Below, in pieces: positions 1-8,017 of a stretch of DNA of 64,000 nt. The notes below the pieces were generated by a model. It was given only the letters and a program-made list of their open reading frames with translations. It was not told where the DNA came from and made no database searches. This DNA is from Amycolatopsis dendrobii. GTDB lineage: Bacteria > Actinomycetota > Actinomycetes > Mycobacteriales > Pseudonocardiaceae. Position 1 is the stretch's first letter. Every line of letters begins with the position of its first letter. A program made the translations under genes and the position numbers. The stretch spans positions 620,001 to 684,000 of the forward strand of contig NZ_JACGZW010000004.1 of assembly GCF_014145675.1 (NCBI RefSeq). The letters run 5' to 3'.

Positions 1-1
1 C

Positions 2-262
2 GGTGAGATCGGTCGCACGTATGTCTATTCGTTCAGCTACCGCTCCACGGCACTGGACGGACGGCTCGGCGCGGCGCATACCGTCGAGCTGCCGTTCGTC
101 TTCGATCTCGCGGACGAACCGTGGCTGCACGGCGACACCGGCCTGCTGGGACCGGACGCTGCTCCGGCCGGTCTCGCGGCGGAGGTGCATGGTGCGTGGG
201 TCGCGTTCGCCCGGACCGGCGAGCCAGGCTGGGCAGAGGCTGAACCGCATCGATTCGGCTGA
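2..262 (+). CDS. Type-B carboxylesterase, C-terminal fragment cut by the window edge
   Basis: Reading frame 2 is open from the first bases to a TGA at 260-262 and gives 86 residues. The segment YVYSFSYRS, then GAAHTVELPFVF, then AWVAFARTGEP is the usual C-terminus of type-B carboxylesterases (para-nitrobenzyl-esterase type). The His of GAAH matches the catalytic His region of that family. The nucleophile elbow lies outside the window. A full-length relative is at 39200-40708. The gene converges on the AraC regulator, with 3 bp between the stops. Confidence 0.75.
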   Translation, partial: GEIGRTYVYSFSYRSTALDGRLGAAHTVELPFVFDLADEPWLHGDTGLLGPDAAPAGLAAEVHGAWVAFARTGEPGWAEAEPHRFG

Positions 263-265
263 ACC

Positions 266-1048
266 TCACCGAGCGGTGGCGCCCCGGCGTCGAAGATCAG
301 CCTGATAACTCCCCGGCGTCTGGCCGAGGATCGCGGAGAAGGTCTCGATGAAGCTGGTCGGGTTGGCCCATCCGCAGCGCAGCGCGGTATCGGTCACCGA
401 ACAGCCCTGTCCGAGATACACCAGCGCGTGCTGGATCCGCAGCTGCGAGCGCCACTGCGAGAAGCTCATCCCCAGCTCGACGCGGAACAGCCGGCTGAGT
501 GTCCGCTCGCTGGCCCCCGCCGCCCGGCCGAGCTCGCCGAGGGTGGCCGTCTCGGCCGGGTTCCCGCGCAGGAGATCAGTGACCGCGCGGAGCCGGTCGT
601 CGGCGGGTTCGGGCAGGTAGATCGCCTGCTCCGGGACTTCGGTCAGCTCGTCGACCAGCACCCGGAGCAGCCGGTCGCCGACGTCCGGCCGCAAGGTCGT
701 GCCGCCGGTCAGTTTCAAGACCGCGGCGCGCAGCAACGCGGACACTGTGAAGACAGTCGGCGTGGCAGGGAGTGCGGAACACAGTTCGGCGGGCACTTCG
801 AGAATGCTGATCTCGGTCTCGCCGTAAGCGCGGTGCCCGTGGTCGAAGGAGGGCGGCGTCCAGGAGATGCGATCCGCGGGCGCGACCCACGTGCCTCGTT
901 CGGTGGTGGTGGCCAGCAGCCCGCTCGCCGCGTACAGCAGCTGTCCCCGGGCGTGCTGATGCGCGGCGACCCCTTCCCCGTGGGCCAGCGACCAGCGGCC
1001 CTGGATGGGATCGTCGCCCGACCAGCAGAGGTGGCGGCGTTTCGGCAT
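266..1048 (-). CDS. AraC-family transcriptional regulator with N-terminal cupin domain
   Basis: 260 residues. An N-terminal cupin-like sensor region (about 10-90, with HQHARGQLLYAASG) is followed by a C-terminal AraC double helix-turn-helix (about 160-255). Visible motifs are LGRAAGASERTLSRLFRVE in the first HTH and CGWANPTSFIETF in the second. This layout is typical of small-molecule-sensing activators of neighbouring enzyme or efflux genes. On the minus strand a TATCCT box lies 8 nt before the ATG, and GGGAG lies within that gap. The likely target, an MFS gene next door, survives only as a remnant. Confidence 0.88.
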   Translation of the reverse strand: MPKRRHLCWSGDDPIQGRWSLAHGEGVAAHQHARGQLLYAASGLLATTTERGTWVAPADRISWTPPSFDHGHRAYGETEISILEVPAELCSALPATPTVFTVSALLRAAVLKLTGGTTLRPDVGDRLLRVLVDELTEVPEQAIYLPEPADDRLRAVTDLLRGNPAETATLGELGRAAGASERTLSRLFRVELGMSFSQWRSQLRIQHALVYLGQGCSVTDTALRCGWANPTSFIETFSAILGQTPGSYQADLRRRGATAR

Positions 1049-1193
1049 CGGCTCCCAGGATACCGCCGGACGGCCTGCCGGTGATCTTGGCGGGATCCCG
1101 GTATCGGCTGTCCGGCGGGCGGTGGCAGCGGATTCTCCGCCCGGCGATGCTGGTCAGGAAAGCCGGATTAGCGTGCTGAGGCAGGGGGGCCGA

Positions 1194-1440
1194 ATGACGA
1201 TCGCGGTGCGGGAAAAGCGGTCCGAGGACGGCGTCCGGATGGAACTGGTGCTGGGCGCGCTCACCGCCGGGCGCCTCGCCGCCCGGATCGGTGCCGCCGC
1301 CACGCTCGTTCTCGGCGCCTAGGTCACCGCAGCTGGATTCGGCTGCCTGGCTCTTTGGCACGGCCGTCGGCACGACATGAGGACCAGCCTCGGGCTCAGG
1401 GGCTCGGTTTCAGCATCGCGTTCCCGGCTCTGCTGACCTG
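1194..1440 (+). pseudogene. Remnant of an MFS transporter (C-terminal half)
   Basis: An ATG at 1194 opens 42 codons ending in TAG at 1320-1322. Reading through this stop in the same frame, the peptide GRLAARIGAAATLVLGA is followed directly by VTAAGFGCLAL. In the next frame from about 1400 it continues GLGFSIAFPALLT. Read together these resemble transmembrane segments of the C-terminal half of DHA2-type MFS exporters. One stop and at least one frameshift are needed to join them. The remnant sits beside the AraC regulator, as an AraC/efflux pair would. The family call rests on three short matches. Confidence 0.42.
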
Positions 1441-1496
1441 TGCGTGCAGTCCGTTCCGGTGGGCCTTCGGGTCCGTCCGAGACTAGGAGATCCCCG

Positions 1497-2078
1497 ATGA
1501 CAGAGGAACTTTCCACCGCCGACCGGCAGGCGATCGCCGACTTGATGACCGGCTGGATCCATCGCGATCGCGAGGACTGGGACGCGCTCGCGAACCTCTT
1601 CCACGGCGACGCGACCCTGACGATCCTCTGGTTTTCCGGTCCGGCCGAGCACTTTGTCGACGGGGCACGCCGGATGAGCGGCGGACCGTTGCGCAGCAAG
1701 CACTTCATCGGCGCTCCGGTGATCGAGGCCGTCGGCGATCGTGCCTTCGTGGAGACCAATGCGATGCTTGTCGCCGATCACCTGGAACTCGGGATCGGCG
1801 TGACCGTCCACAACAGATTCCTCGACCGGGTCGAGCGGCGCAACGGCAGCTGGCGCATCGTGCGTCGCGATTCCGTTTACGACATGGGCGGCTTCACCTA
1901 CCCCTTCGGGGTTCGCCCCACCGATGAACTAGCTCATCCGCGCGAGTACGCCGCGTTGGCATATCTGCTGGAACACAGCGGACATCAAGTGCCCGCTACC
2001 TGTCCAACCCGCTTCAGCGAACGGGAACAAGAAATCCTCCGAGAAGGCCGCACCTGGTTGACGGGAGTCTCCGCATGA
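1497..2078 (+). CDS. SnoaL/NTF2-like fold protein
   Basis: 193 residues, with the ATG preceded by TAGGAGATCCCCG. The N-terminus (LSTADRQAIADLMTGWIHRDREDW) and the following pattern are those of SnoaL-like NTF2-fold proteins: a helix, then a sheet with FHGDATLTILWFSG and WRIVRRDSVYDMGGF. These are small alpha+beta barrel enzymes or ligand-binding proteins such as cyclases, isomerases and ring-hydroxylase beta-like subunits. The last 50 residues are an extra helical tail. The stop overlaps the methyltransferase start by 4 bp, so the pair is probably cotranslated. The substrate cannot be told from sequence. Confidence 0.75.
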   Translation: MTEELSTADRQAIADLMTGWIHRDREDWDALANLFHGDATLTILWFSGPAEHFVDGARRMSGGPLRSKHFIGAPVIEAVGDRAFVETNAMLVADHLELGIGVTVHNRFLDRVERRNGSWRIVRRDSVYDMGGFTYPFGVRPTDELAHPREYAALAYLLEHSGHQVPATCPTRFSEREQEILREGRTWLTGVSA

Positions 2079-2719
2079 CTGGCATCCACCGTCCGCTCCG
2101 CGATCCGGCCGTCAACGCCGTCATCGAAAAGCTCGTCGCGGCTCAACAATACCCGGCTGGCGACCCCCGCAACGGCCTCGAACGAGACCCGCACGAATAC
2201 AGCGACTACGGGTTCTCGATCTCCCCGGAACAAGGCGACCTCATCTATCTGTTGTGCCGCGGCATCCGCGCCACCCGCACCGTCGAATTCGCCACCTCGG
2301 TCGGCCTGTCGACGCTCTATGCCGCGGCCGCGGTGCGCGACAACGGCGGAGGCACGGTGATCGGTGCGGAGCTGGTGCCCGCCAAGGTCGCCGCGGCCCG
2401 CCGGAACCTCGCCGACGCCGGACTGGCCGACTACGCCGAAATCCGGGAAGGCGACGCCCGGGTGACGTTGCGCGACCTCGGCGGCCAGATCGACTTCGCG
2501 CTGATCGACGGGTGGCTGGGCGCTGAGCCGTCGCTTGCCCGCGAGGTAATCGAACTCGTCGCACCGCACCTCCGGATCGGCGGCTATGTGCTGAATGACA
2601 ACGCCGAACCCGATTTCCTCGCCTGGATTCGCGACCCGGCTAACGGATTCGTGTCGGTCGCGCTGCCTTTGCACGGCGGCACCGAGCTGTGCGTCAAGGC
2701 AGCCGAGCGGGAACGCTGA
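2075..2719 (+). CDS. Class I SAM-dependent methyltransferase (O-methyltransferase-like)
   Basis: 214 residues. The Rossmann core starts with TVEFATSVGLSTLYAAAAV, a motif I variant with Ser where a Gly is usual. It continues with VIGAELVPAKVAAARRNL (motif II, acidic ribose-binding residue) and IDFALIDGWLG (motif IV region). The order and the YLLCRGIRATRTVEF lead resemble the Methyltransf_3 / caffeoyl-CoA O-methyltransferase class. It is translationally coupled to the NTF2-like gene by an ATGA overlap and precedes a broken SDR gene, so the three were probably one operon. Confidence 0.8.
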   Translation: MTGIHRPLRDPAVNAVIEKLVAAQQYPAGDPRNGLERDPHEYSDYGFSISPEQGDLIYLLCRGIRATRTVEFATSVGLSTLYAAAAVRDNGGGTVIGAELVPAKVAAARRNLADAGLADYAEIREGDARVTLRDLGGQIDFALIDGWLGAEPSLAREVIELVAPHLRIGGYVLNDNAEPDFLAWIRDPANGFVSVALPLHGGTELCVKAAERER

Positions 2720-2720
2720 G

Positions 2721-3449
2721 ATGGGGAAGCTCAGCGACAAGGTCGCCCTCGCCACCGGGGGCAGCCGGGGCGTCGGCCGGACGCCTGGCTCGCGATGGCG
2801 CCTTGGTCGCGGTGCACTACGGCCGCAACGAGACCGCTGCCCGGGGAGACGGTCGCTGCGATCAACGAGGCAGGCGACCGGGCCTTCCGTTGGGTGCCGA
2901 GCTCGGCGTTCCCGATGACGCGGCGGCCCTCACCGCCGCACTGGACACAGACCTCGACATCCTGGTGCACAACGCCAGCCGCTACCTCCTGCACCGGCCG
3001 ATCGAGGTCCTCACCCCGGAGGAATTCGACGAAATGTTCGCGGTCAACGTCAAAGCCCCGTTCTTCTTGCCTCAGCGACTCTTGCCCCGGCTGCGCGACG
3101 GCGGGCGGATCATCGCCGTCTCGTCGGTCGCCACCGGGTCACGGCGCCGGACGGCATCGCGTATCCGATGACCAAGGGCGCGCTCGACATGTTCAGCCAA
3201 ACCCTGGCCTAGCACCTGGCTCCCCGCGGGATCACGGTGAATTCCGTCGGGGTCGGCTACCCGCGGACCGACCTGACAGCAGCGCTGCTGGAAGTCCCGC
3301 ACAACCTGGAACACAACCTCAGCCGGACCGCGCTCGGCCGCATCGGCGAGGTCGAGGACATCGCGGACGCGGTCGCCTTTCTCGCCTCGGACGACGCTCG
3401 CTGGATCGCCGGCACGCAACTCGACGTGTCCGGCGGCGTCGGCCGGTAG
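2721..3449 (+). pseudogene. Short-chain dehydrogenase/reductase gene broken by frameshifts and a stop
   Basis: An ATG just after the methyltransferase opens MGKLSDKVALATGGSRGVG, the TGxxxGxG cofactor motif of SDR enzymes. The frame is lost near 2780. Continuing the homology needs jumps near 2780 (LARDGALVAVHYGRNET), 2845 (ETVAAINEAGDRAF), 2890 (LDILVHNASRYLLHRP) and 3140 (GIAYPMTKGAL, holding the YxxxK active site). An in-frame TAG at 3210-3212 follows, then ITVNSVGVGYPRTD to the end, SGGVGR. All SDR landmarks are present in order, so the gene was once complete. Several shifts over 700 bp favour decay over single base-call errors, but read errors are not excluded. Confidence 0.85.
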
Positions 3450-3452
3450 CGG

Positions 3453-4022
3453 TCACGAGTCCGCGGGGCTGATCTCCAGCGGCGCGGCCGCCCCGCCGGC
3501 GAGCTGCTGCCGCTGGGTGACCGCGTGGTCGAGCTGCCGCGCCAGATGCGGGACGTTCGCCGAGGTCAGGTAGGTCTCCGCGCCGGCGTCGAGCAGCCGC
3601 CGGACCGGTCCGTGGTAGCTGACGCCCAGCTCCGCGTCCTCGACCTCGGCGAGCACGACCCGCGCCTTCGGGAACTGCGCCCGGAGGCCGCCGATCAGCT
3701 GCGGGCTGACCGGCGGCACGAGCAGCACGTCGGCGGTGGCCGGCGCCGAGTGCAGGTCCAGCACGAGGTAGTCGGAGCCGAGTTCGGCGGACAGCGACAT
3801 CCGGGCCGAGGCCGACAGCTTCATCGCGGTGGCGACCACGGTCACGTCGTCGTAGTCCGTCCGCGGCGGTTCGGGCGCGCGGCCGGCGCTGGAGATCGTC
3901 GCGACCGGGTCGCCGTCCCTGGTGAGGATCAGGTTTTCGCCCGGCCCGAGCGCGTCGATCAGGTCCACGACGTCCCTGGGAAGGTGGCTGACGTCGATCT
4001 GCCGCGCCCGCTCGCCGGTCAT
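3453..4022 (-). CDS. Hypothetical protein with an antitoxin-like N-terminus
   Basis: 189 residues from the ATG at 4022; the frame stays open further upstream, so the start is uncertain. Residues 10-40 (SHLPRDVVDLIDALGPGENL, then ILTRDGDPVATI) resemble the Phd/YefM antitoxin fold, in which a short strand-helix pair precedes 'G-V-A-I/L' residues. The remaining 140 residues (LGSDYLVLDLHSAP, PQLIGGLRAQFPKARVVLAEVED) look like an alpha/beta domain I do not recognise. No toxin gene is adjacent, so a toxin-antitoxin role is not supported. It is divergent from the MFS gene, with about 160 bp between the starts. Confidence 0.55.
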   Translation of the reverse strand: MTGERARQIDVSHLPRDVVDLIDALGPGENLILTRDGDPVATISSAGRAPEPPRTDYDDVTVVATAMKLSASARMSLSAELGSDYLVLDLHSAPATADVLLVPPVSPQLIGGLRAQFPKARVVLAEVEDAELGVSYHGPVRRLLDAGAETYLTSANVPHLARQLDHAVTQRQQLAGGAAAPLEISPADS

Positions 4023-4169
4023 GACCCGGCCGGTCGGCTCGGCAACTGTCTGGAGCGCGGCGCCCGCGGTGGGATCGTCATGGAACTCGATCGTCCCACA
4101 ACCGCGCCGCCTTGTCCGGTGCTTCGGGTGATGGCGGTTTTTCGCCAGCGTTTCCCGCTCCGCCCTTTC

Positions 4170-4175
4170 TACGCT
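4170..4175 (+). promoter_or_regulatory. -10 box of a leaderless promoter for the MFS gene
   Basis: TACGCT lies exactly 6 nt before the GTG at 4182 and there is no Shine-Dalgarno sequence in front of that GTG. This is the spacing expected when transcription begins at the start codon. Confidence 0.5.
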
Positions 4176-4181
4176 CGACCC

Positions 4182-5423
4182 GTGCATTCGGATCACATTC
4201 GCGGCCCCGTCGTCTGGTTCATTTCACTCGCCGCCGCGCTGGGCACCGCGGCCATCTACCCGTTGCAGCCCGCGATCGCCGAGGTCGGCGGAGCACTCGG
4301 CACGTCGCTCGGCTCGGTCGGCGTCGCACTCGCCTGCGGACCGGTCGGCTACCTGTGCGGACTCGCGTTGCTGGTGCCGCTCGTCGACCAGTTTCCGCCG
4401 CGCTACGTCCTGTCGGCGCAGTTCGGCGCGCTCGCGGTCGCGTTGGGGCTGAACGCGATGGTCGGCCAGGTCTGGTTGCTCGGCTTGGTGCTCGGCGTGC
4501 TCGGTGCGTGCTCGTCGGCAGGCGCCGGGCTGAGTTCAGTGACCGCTCGGTTAGCGAGCCCGGACCGGCGAGCCACCGCGCTGGGAATCGTCACCGCTGG
4601 GATCTCAGCGGGCATCCTCGCGGGCCGCATCGTCGGCGGTTGGCTGTCCGACCTGCTTGGCTGGCGCGCGATGCTGGGCGTTCTCGCTGCCGGATGCGCG
4701 GTGGTCGCGGTGGCGGTGCTGCTCGTGCTTCCTTCGGTGTCCGGTGGGAACAATCGTGGCTACCTCGCCACGTTGCGCACGATTCCGGGGCTATACCTGC
4801 GCTATCCGGTGCTTCGGCTCGCGGCGGTTCGGGGGACGCTTTGGTTCTTCGCGTTCTGTGCGGTGTGGTCTGGGATCGCGGTTGCTCTGTCCAGGCCGCC
4901 CTTTTCGTATACTGCCGAGCAGATCGGGTTGTACGCTTTTGCTGGCATTCTCGGGATGTTGGCCACTCGAATCGCGGGTGCGTGGACTGATCGCGTGGGG
5001 GCCCGTCGGGTTGTCCTTTGCGGGCTGGGCCTTGCTGGAGTTTCCAGCGCGGTGCTTGCCGTTGCCTTGCCCAGCACTGTTTCGACGTTGATCTGCTTGG
5101 CGCTGTTTGACGCGGGGCTGTTCGCCGCGCAGGTGGCGAATCAGAGCACGGTGCTGGCGATCGAGCCTGGTGCGCCTGCGCGGTTCAATAGTGCTTACAT
5201 GGTGGTGTATTTCGCTGGGGGAAGCCTTGGCACCGCGTTCGGTGCTACCGCGGCTGAGCGGATCGGGTGGCCGCTGACGGCGTTGGTTACCGCTGCGGTG
5301 CTCGTGGCCGCGGGGGTTGTCACTCTGCTCGCTCGGGAGAGCCCGGCTGAGTCGACGGCTGTCGCCCCGGACGAAGGTAGGTCAGCGTGTGATGGGACAC
5401 CTGCCGCCCCGCGTCGTCGGTGA
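4182..5423 (+). CDS. MFS transporter, 12-TM type
   Basis: 413 residues with about 12 hydrophobic segments in two six-helix halves. The start at GTG 4182 is chosen because a TACGCT box lies 6 nt upstream; an in-frame ATG at 4131 is possible. Visible features are YPLQPAIAEVGGAL in TM1, the loop RLASPDRRATALGIV, and GGWLSDLLGWR after TM5. The sequence fits the family of drug/metabolite exporters related to YnfM/Bcr. The protein acts in the cytoplasmic membrane as a proton-linked exporter; its substrate is unknown. Its last 104 bp overlap the convergent thioesterase gene tail-to-tail. Confidence 0.85.
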   Translation: MHSDHIRGPVVWFISLAAALGTAAIYPLQPAIAEVGGALGTSLGSVGVALACGPVGYLCGLALLVPLVDQFPPRYVLSAQFGALAVALGLNAMVGQVWLLGLVLGVLGACSSAGAGLSSVTARLASPDRRATALGIVTAGISAGILAGRIVGGWLSDLLGWRAMLGVLAAGCAVVAVAVLLVLPSVSGGNNRGYLATLRTIPGLYLRYPVLRLAAVRGTLWFFAFCAVWSGIAVALSRPPFSYTAEQIGLYAFAGILGMLATRIAGAWTDRVGARRVVLCGLGLAGVSSAVLAVALPSTVSTLICLALFDAGLFAAQVANQSTVLAIEPGAPARFNSAYMVVYFAGGSLGTAFGATAAERIGWPLTALVTAAVLVAAGVVTLLARESPAESTAVAPDEGRSACDGTPAAPRRR

Positions 5424-5769
5424 CCGTCGCGGTGCCGTAGATCGTCCGGCGGCCGGTTCGGGTCAGGGACGACTCGCAGGTCAGATCCGACCGTGCCGCG
5501 CCGAGGAACGCGGTCGTCATGTTCACCGTGACGGCCGGTTCCTCGGGCCCGAGAGCGGAGAGGATCGCGATCCAGCAGGTGACGTCGGCGAGCGTCATGG
5601 CGCAGCCGCCCTGCAGAACGTCGCCGGGACGGAAGAACTCCGGACGGGCGGGCAGGGAAAGGGTCGCGACGCCCGGTTCGACCGACTTCACCACCAAACC
5701 CCACCACGGCCCGAACGGGCTGCTGTCGATGATTTCCTGCGCCCGCACCGTGTCCACGCGCAGAAACAT
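5320..5769 (-). CDS. PaaI-type hotdog-fold thioesterase
   Basis: 149 residues from the ATG at 5769; a longer frame would start at 5823. The hotdog signature is PFGPWWGLVVKSVEPGVATL followed by LQGGCAMTLADVTCWIAILS, with the Asp of the central helix in place. Members hydrolyse acyl-CoA thioesters as multimers in the cytoplasm. The gene is divergent from a TetR regulator 19 bp away, so the two probably share a control region. The 3' end overlaps the MFS gene by 104 bp on the other strand. Confidence 0.82.
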   Translation of the reverse strand: MFLRVDTVRAQEIIDSSPFGPWWGLVVKSVEPGVATLSLPARPEFFRPGDVLQGGCAMTLADVTCWIAILSALGPEEPAVTVNMTTAFLGAARSDLTCESSLTRTGRRTIYGTATVTDDAGRQVSHHTLTYLRPGRQPSTQPGSPERAE

Positions 5770-5788
5770 AACATGATTAGGTAGGTGG

Positions 5789-6358
5789 ATGCGGCGAACG
5801 AACGAGGAACGGTCCCGGGCCACTCGCCACGACCTGGTCGAGGCCGCGCGCGGGCTCTTCGCCGAGCACGGCTACGCGGGCACCTCGCTGGCCCAGATCG
5901 CCGCGGCGGCCGGGACCACCACTGGCGCGGTGTACCACCACTGGGAGAACAAGCAGGAGTTGTTCCACGCGGTGGTCGAGCAGGTGCACGCCGATCTGCA
6001 CCGGGTGTTGCCCGCCCGCTCCGGTGGCACGGGAACGCCGGCCGATCGGCTCAAGGCGTCCGGCTCGCTCTTTCTCCGCCGGTGCGCGGACCCGGCGGTG
6101 GGGCGGATCCTGCTGGTCGACGGTCCGTCCGTGCTGGGCCAGGAAAAGTGGCGAAACTTGGACGAACAGTGGTGGCGGGGACCGGCTGTCGCGTTGCTGC
6201 GCGAGGCGGGCGGTCCCGAAGAGCTCGCGGTCGCGTTGCTGGGATCGCTTACCGCGCTGGGACAGGAAATCGCCCACGATCCGCGTCCGGTGCGGATTCG
6301 GCGGTGTCAGCAGGTATATCGGACGCTAGTGGACGCGGTGTCAGTTCAGGTGAACTGA
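5789..6358 (+). CDS. TetR/AcrR-family regulator
   Basis: 189 residues. The N-terminal HTH (about 10-57: RHDLVEAARGLFAEHGYAGT, then TGAVYHHWENKQELF) is a canonical TetR domain, and the rest is an all-helical ligand-binding domain. The ATG follows TAGGTAGGTGG. Its start lies 19 bp from that of the divergent thioesterase, so autoregulation together with control of the thioesterase is likely. It converges on a second TetR gene with 4 bp between the stops. Confidence 0.9.
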   Translation: MRRTNEERSRATRHDLVEAARGLFAEHGYAGTSLAQIAAAAGTTTGAVYHHWENKQELFHAVVEQVHADLHRVLPARSGGTGTPADRLKASGSLFLRRCADPAVGRILLVDGPSVLGQEKWRNLDEQWWRGPAVALLREAGGPEELAVALLGSLTALGQEIAHDPRPVRIRRCQQVYRTLVDAVSVQVN

Positions 6359-6362
6359 GATA

Positions 6363-6959
6363 TCACGCAGCGGCAAGAAGAATCGCGGCCCGCACTGCTT
6401 CCTCGGTGTGCTCGTGCACCGCGGCACCGTGCTGCAGTGCGTCCTCGGCCAGTTTTTCCAAGCCGCCGAACAGGATCAGGGCGCGGGTCCGCGTCAGCGC
6501 AACGCCGCCGGACTCGCGGAATTCGGCACCAGCCGAGATGGCGCGGGCGACGTTGACGTATGCGTCCTGGTTCAGGTCCGCGGAGATCGGGGCGTCCAGC
6601 AGCGGCACGTCGCGGATGTAGCTCAGCATGGGGGCGGGCCGGGCGTCGACGACGCCGATCCACGCGGTGACGAGCTGGCGGAGTTGCGTCTGCCAGGGCG
6701 CGGTGCGGTCGACCGCCGCGGCTGCCTGTGCCGAGCCGGTCGCGGCGGCTTCCTTGAGCAGGGCGACCAAACAGGCTTCCTTGGAATCGAACTGTTCGTA
6801 GAAGCCGCGGCGGGAGGTGTGCGCGCGGCCGACGAGGTCGCCGATCGTGATCTTCGGGAAGCGTTTTTCCGCGAGCAGCGACTCCAGCGCGCCGGTGAAG
6901 CGGCTCCGGTAGGCGCCGGGGCGCTCGACGGGCGTTTCCGGCTCTGCAGCGCGTGACAC
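6363..6959 (-). CDS. TetR/AcrR-family regulator
   Basis: 198 residues from a GTG at 6959 with AGGAAGGA 8 nt upstream. The HTH is at about 16-62 (ALESLLAEKRFPKITIGDLV, then HTSRRGFYEQFDSKEACL). The helix-turn-helix ends in YEQF, a common TetR variant. The C-terminal helical domain carries no recognisable ligand motif. Nothing is cotranscribed. The next gene upstream is the bacteriocin, about 590 bp away on the other strand, so its target is unknown. Confidence 0.88.
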   Translation of the reverse strand: MSRAAEPETPVERPGAYRSRFTGALESLLAEKRFPKITIGDLVGRAHTSRRGFYEQFDSKEACLVALLKEAAATGSAQAAAAVDRTAPWQTQLRQLVTAWIGVVDARPAPMLSYIRDVPLLDAPISADLNQDAYVNVARAISAGAEFRESGGVALTRTRALILFGGLEKLAEDALQHGAAVHEHTEEAVRAAILLAAA

Positions 6960-7550
6960 CGCGCGGGTCCTTCCTGTCCGCGGTTGTCCGGCGATTCTAC
7001 CAGTCCGGCGGCGGCCGGTATTCCGAAACGGGAGCGGGATATCCGCGGAATTCCGGGAAGGAAAGAGCGCGGCGGCATTCGGCGGCGCTGGCTGGTCCGG
7101 GTGGCAGTACCGCCGGCGACGCTCCGGGAGCGGCTACGCCATCTCAGTGACATAGCGGAAAGACGTTTGGCCGATTGCGGGTACGTTCGGTAGTGTTTTG
7201 TTCCAGCGTCAGATTGGGGAGTCGAGCGCTAGGGGGATCCAGGTGTTTTCACCGTTTTTCTTCGCGCCGCGCACGAGACGCGGCACTCGGTGAGCACAAC
7301 TCTGTGACGAAATAGCTGTTTCCGCAGGTCAGCGGGTTGCCTGCGGGTGCGTGCGCACCTGTCCCGGCCGACCGTGCCTGCTTGCCGGAATGGTCCGGCG
7401 CATACGTCCCGCCGGCGTCGGGGGCCGGCGGGGACGACGCGGCTGTTCCCGTCCTCGCATTACCGCGCCGAGGGCAGAACCTGAATGTTTTTCGCTCAGG
7501 GCAGGGGAGCGGTCCGCTCAGGGGAAATCAGGAAAAAGAATGGGGAAATC
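6960..7550. other. Long intergenic region upstream of the bacteriocin gene
   Basis: About 590 bp without a supported gene. It holds the TetR ribosome-binding site at its left end, a candidate sigma-70-type promoter near 7170-7195, and more than 350 bp of probable 5' untranslated leader before the bacteriocin ATG. T-rich runs at 7193-7201 and 7244-7260 stand out against the GC-rich background. No convincing hairpin or riboswitch was identified by eye. Confidence 0.5.
7167..7196 (+). promoter_or_regulatory. Candidate sigma-70-type promoter for the bacteriocin operon
   Basis: TTGGCC and TAGTGT are separated by 18 bp and followed by a T-rich stretch. This is the best -35/-10 pair in the long region upstream of the bacteriocin gene. 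It would leave a leader of roughly 350 nt, so another start site nearer the gene is possible. Confidence 0.35.
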
Positions 7551-7904
7551 ATGACAATGGGGTCTGCGTCTCTGAAGATCGCCAGGGTGGCTTCGGTCGC
7601 TTCGCTCGCGGTCGTCATGTCCGCGGGAATCGTTTCGGCCGCGAATGCGTCGCCGTCCCGGGAAGCTGTCCCGGCGGGCTGCGGCAGCGCCGGCGGCGGC
7701 ACCTGGTGCCACGGTTCCGGCCGTGACGGCGTCTGGAAGGGCTGCTACTCGAACTACAACCACCCGCGGAACTACCACAGCTCGACGGCGGCCATCGGCG
7801 CCGCCAACGACAAGCGGTACGCGTCCGCGGGTTCCTGGTCCAACGCGCACGCCAGGGCGGGCTGGGCCTACACCTGCTACACGTACTACAACCCCAACGC
7901 GTGA
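7551..7904 (+). CDS. Lactococcin-972-family bacteriocin precursor
   Basis: 117 residues from the ATG at 7551, with GGGG placed as a ribosome-binding site. Residues 1-33 form a Sec signal peptide (hydrophobic VASVASLAVVMSAGIVSA, cleavage after ANA). The mature part has the family pattern in order: GGGTWCHG, YSNYNHPRNYHSSTA, SAGSWSNAHA and a Tyr-rich end TCYTYYNPNA. Lactococcin 972 acts on lipid II at the septum of sensitive cells; activity here is inferred. Unlike the lactococcal peptide it has four Cys (44, 53, 65, 109), so disulfides are possible. The ABC transporter genes of the usual immunity set follow directly. Confidence 0.85.
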   Translation: MTMGSASLKIARVASVASLAVVMSAGIVSAANASPSREAVPAGCGSAGGGTWCHGSGRDGVWKGCYSNYNHPRNYHSSTAAIGAANDKRYASAGSWSNAHARAGWAYTCYTYYNPNA

Positions 7905-7936
7905 TCGTGGCCTGACGCTCCGGGCATGATCACCAC

Positions 7937-7974
7937 GGTGCGGTGCCGGGCCGACGGGGTCCCGGCACCGCACC
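7937..7974 (+). terminator. Strong hairpin between bacteriocin and immunity genes
   Basis: A perfect 14-bp inverted repeat (GGTGCGGTGCCGGG and its complement) encloses a 10-nt loop, with no U-tract after it. It lies 32 bp after the bacteriocin stop and 43 bp before the next start. It could be a partial terminator or an RNA-stabilising stem setting the ratio of bacteriocin to immunity mRNA. Confidence 0.65.
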
Positions 7975-8017
7975 TCCACCGCAGCAGGCACGCAGCAGCG
8001 ACGAGAGCGAGCTTTCC

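Noticed and set aside
3453..4022. Toxin-antitoxin locus suggested by the Phd-like N-terminus
   Set aside because: The protein is twice the usual antitoxin length and no toxin-sized gene is adjacent on the same strand.
6960..7550. A second small bacteriocin or immunity gene in the long upstream region
   Set aside because: Open frames here (for example from 7337) lack a signal peptide, a ribosome-binding site and family motifs and overlap the proposed leader.
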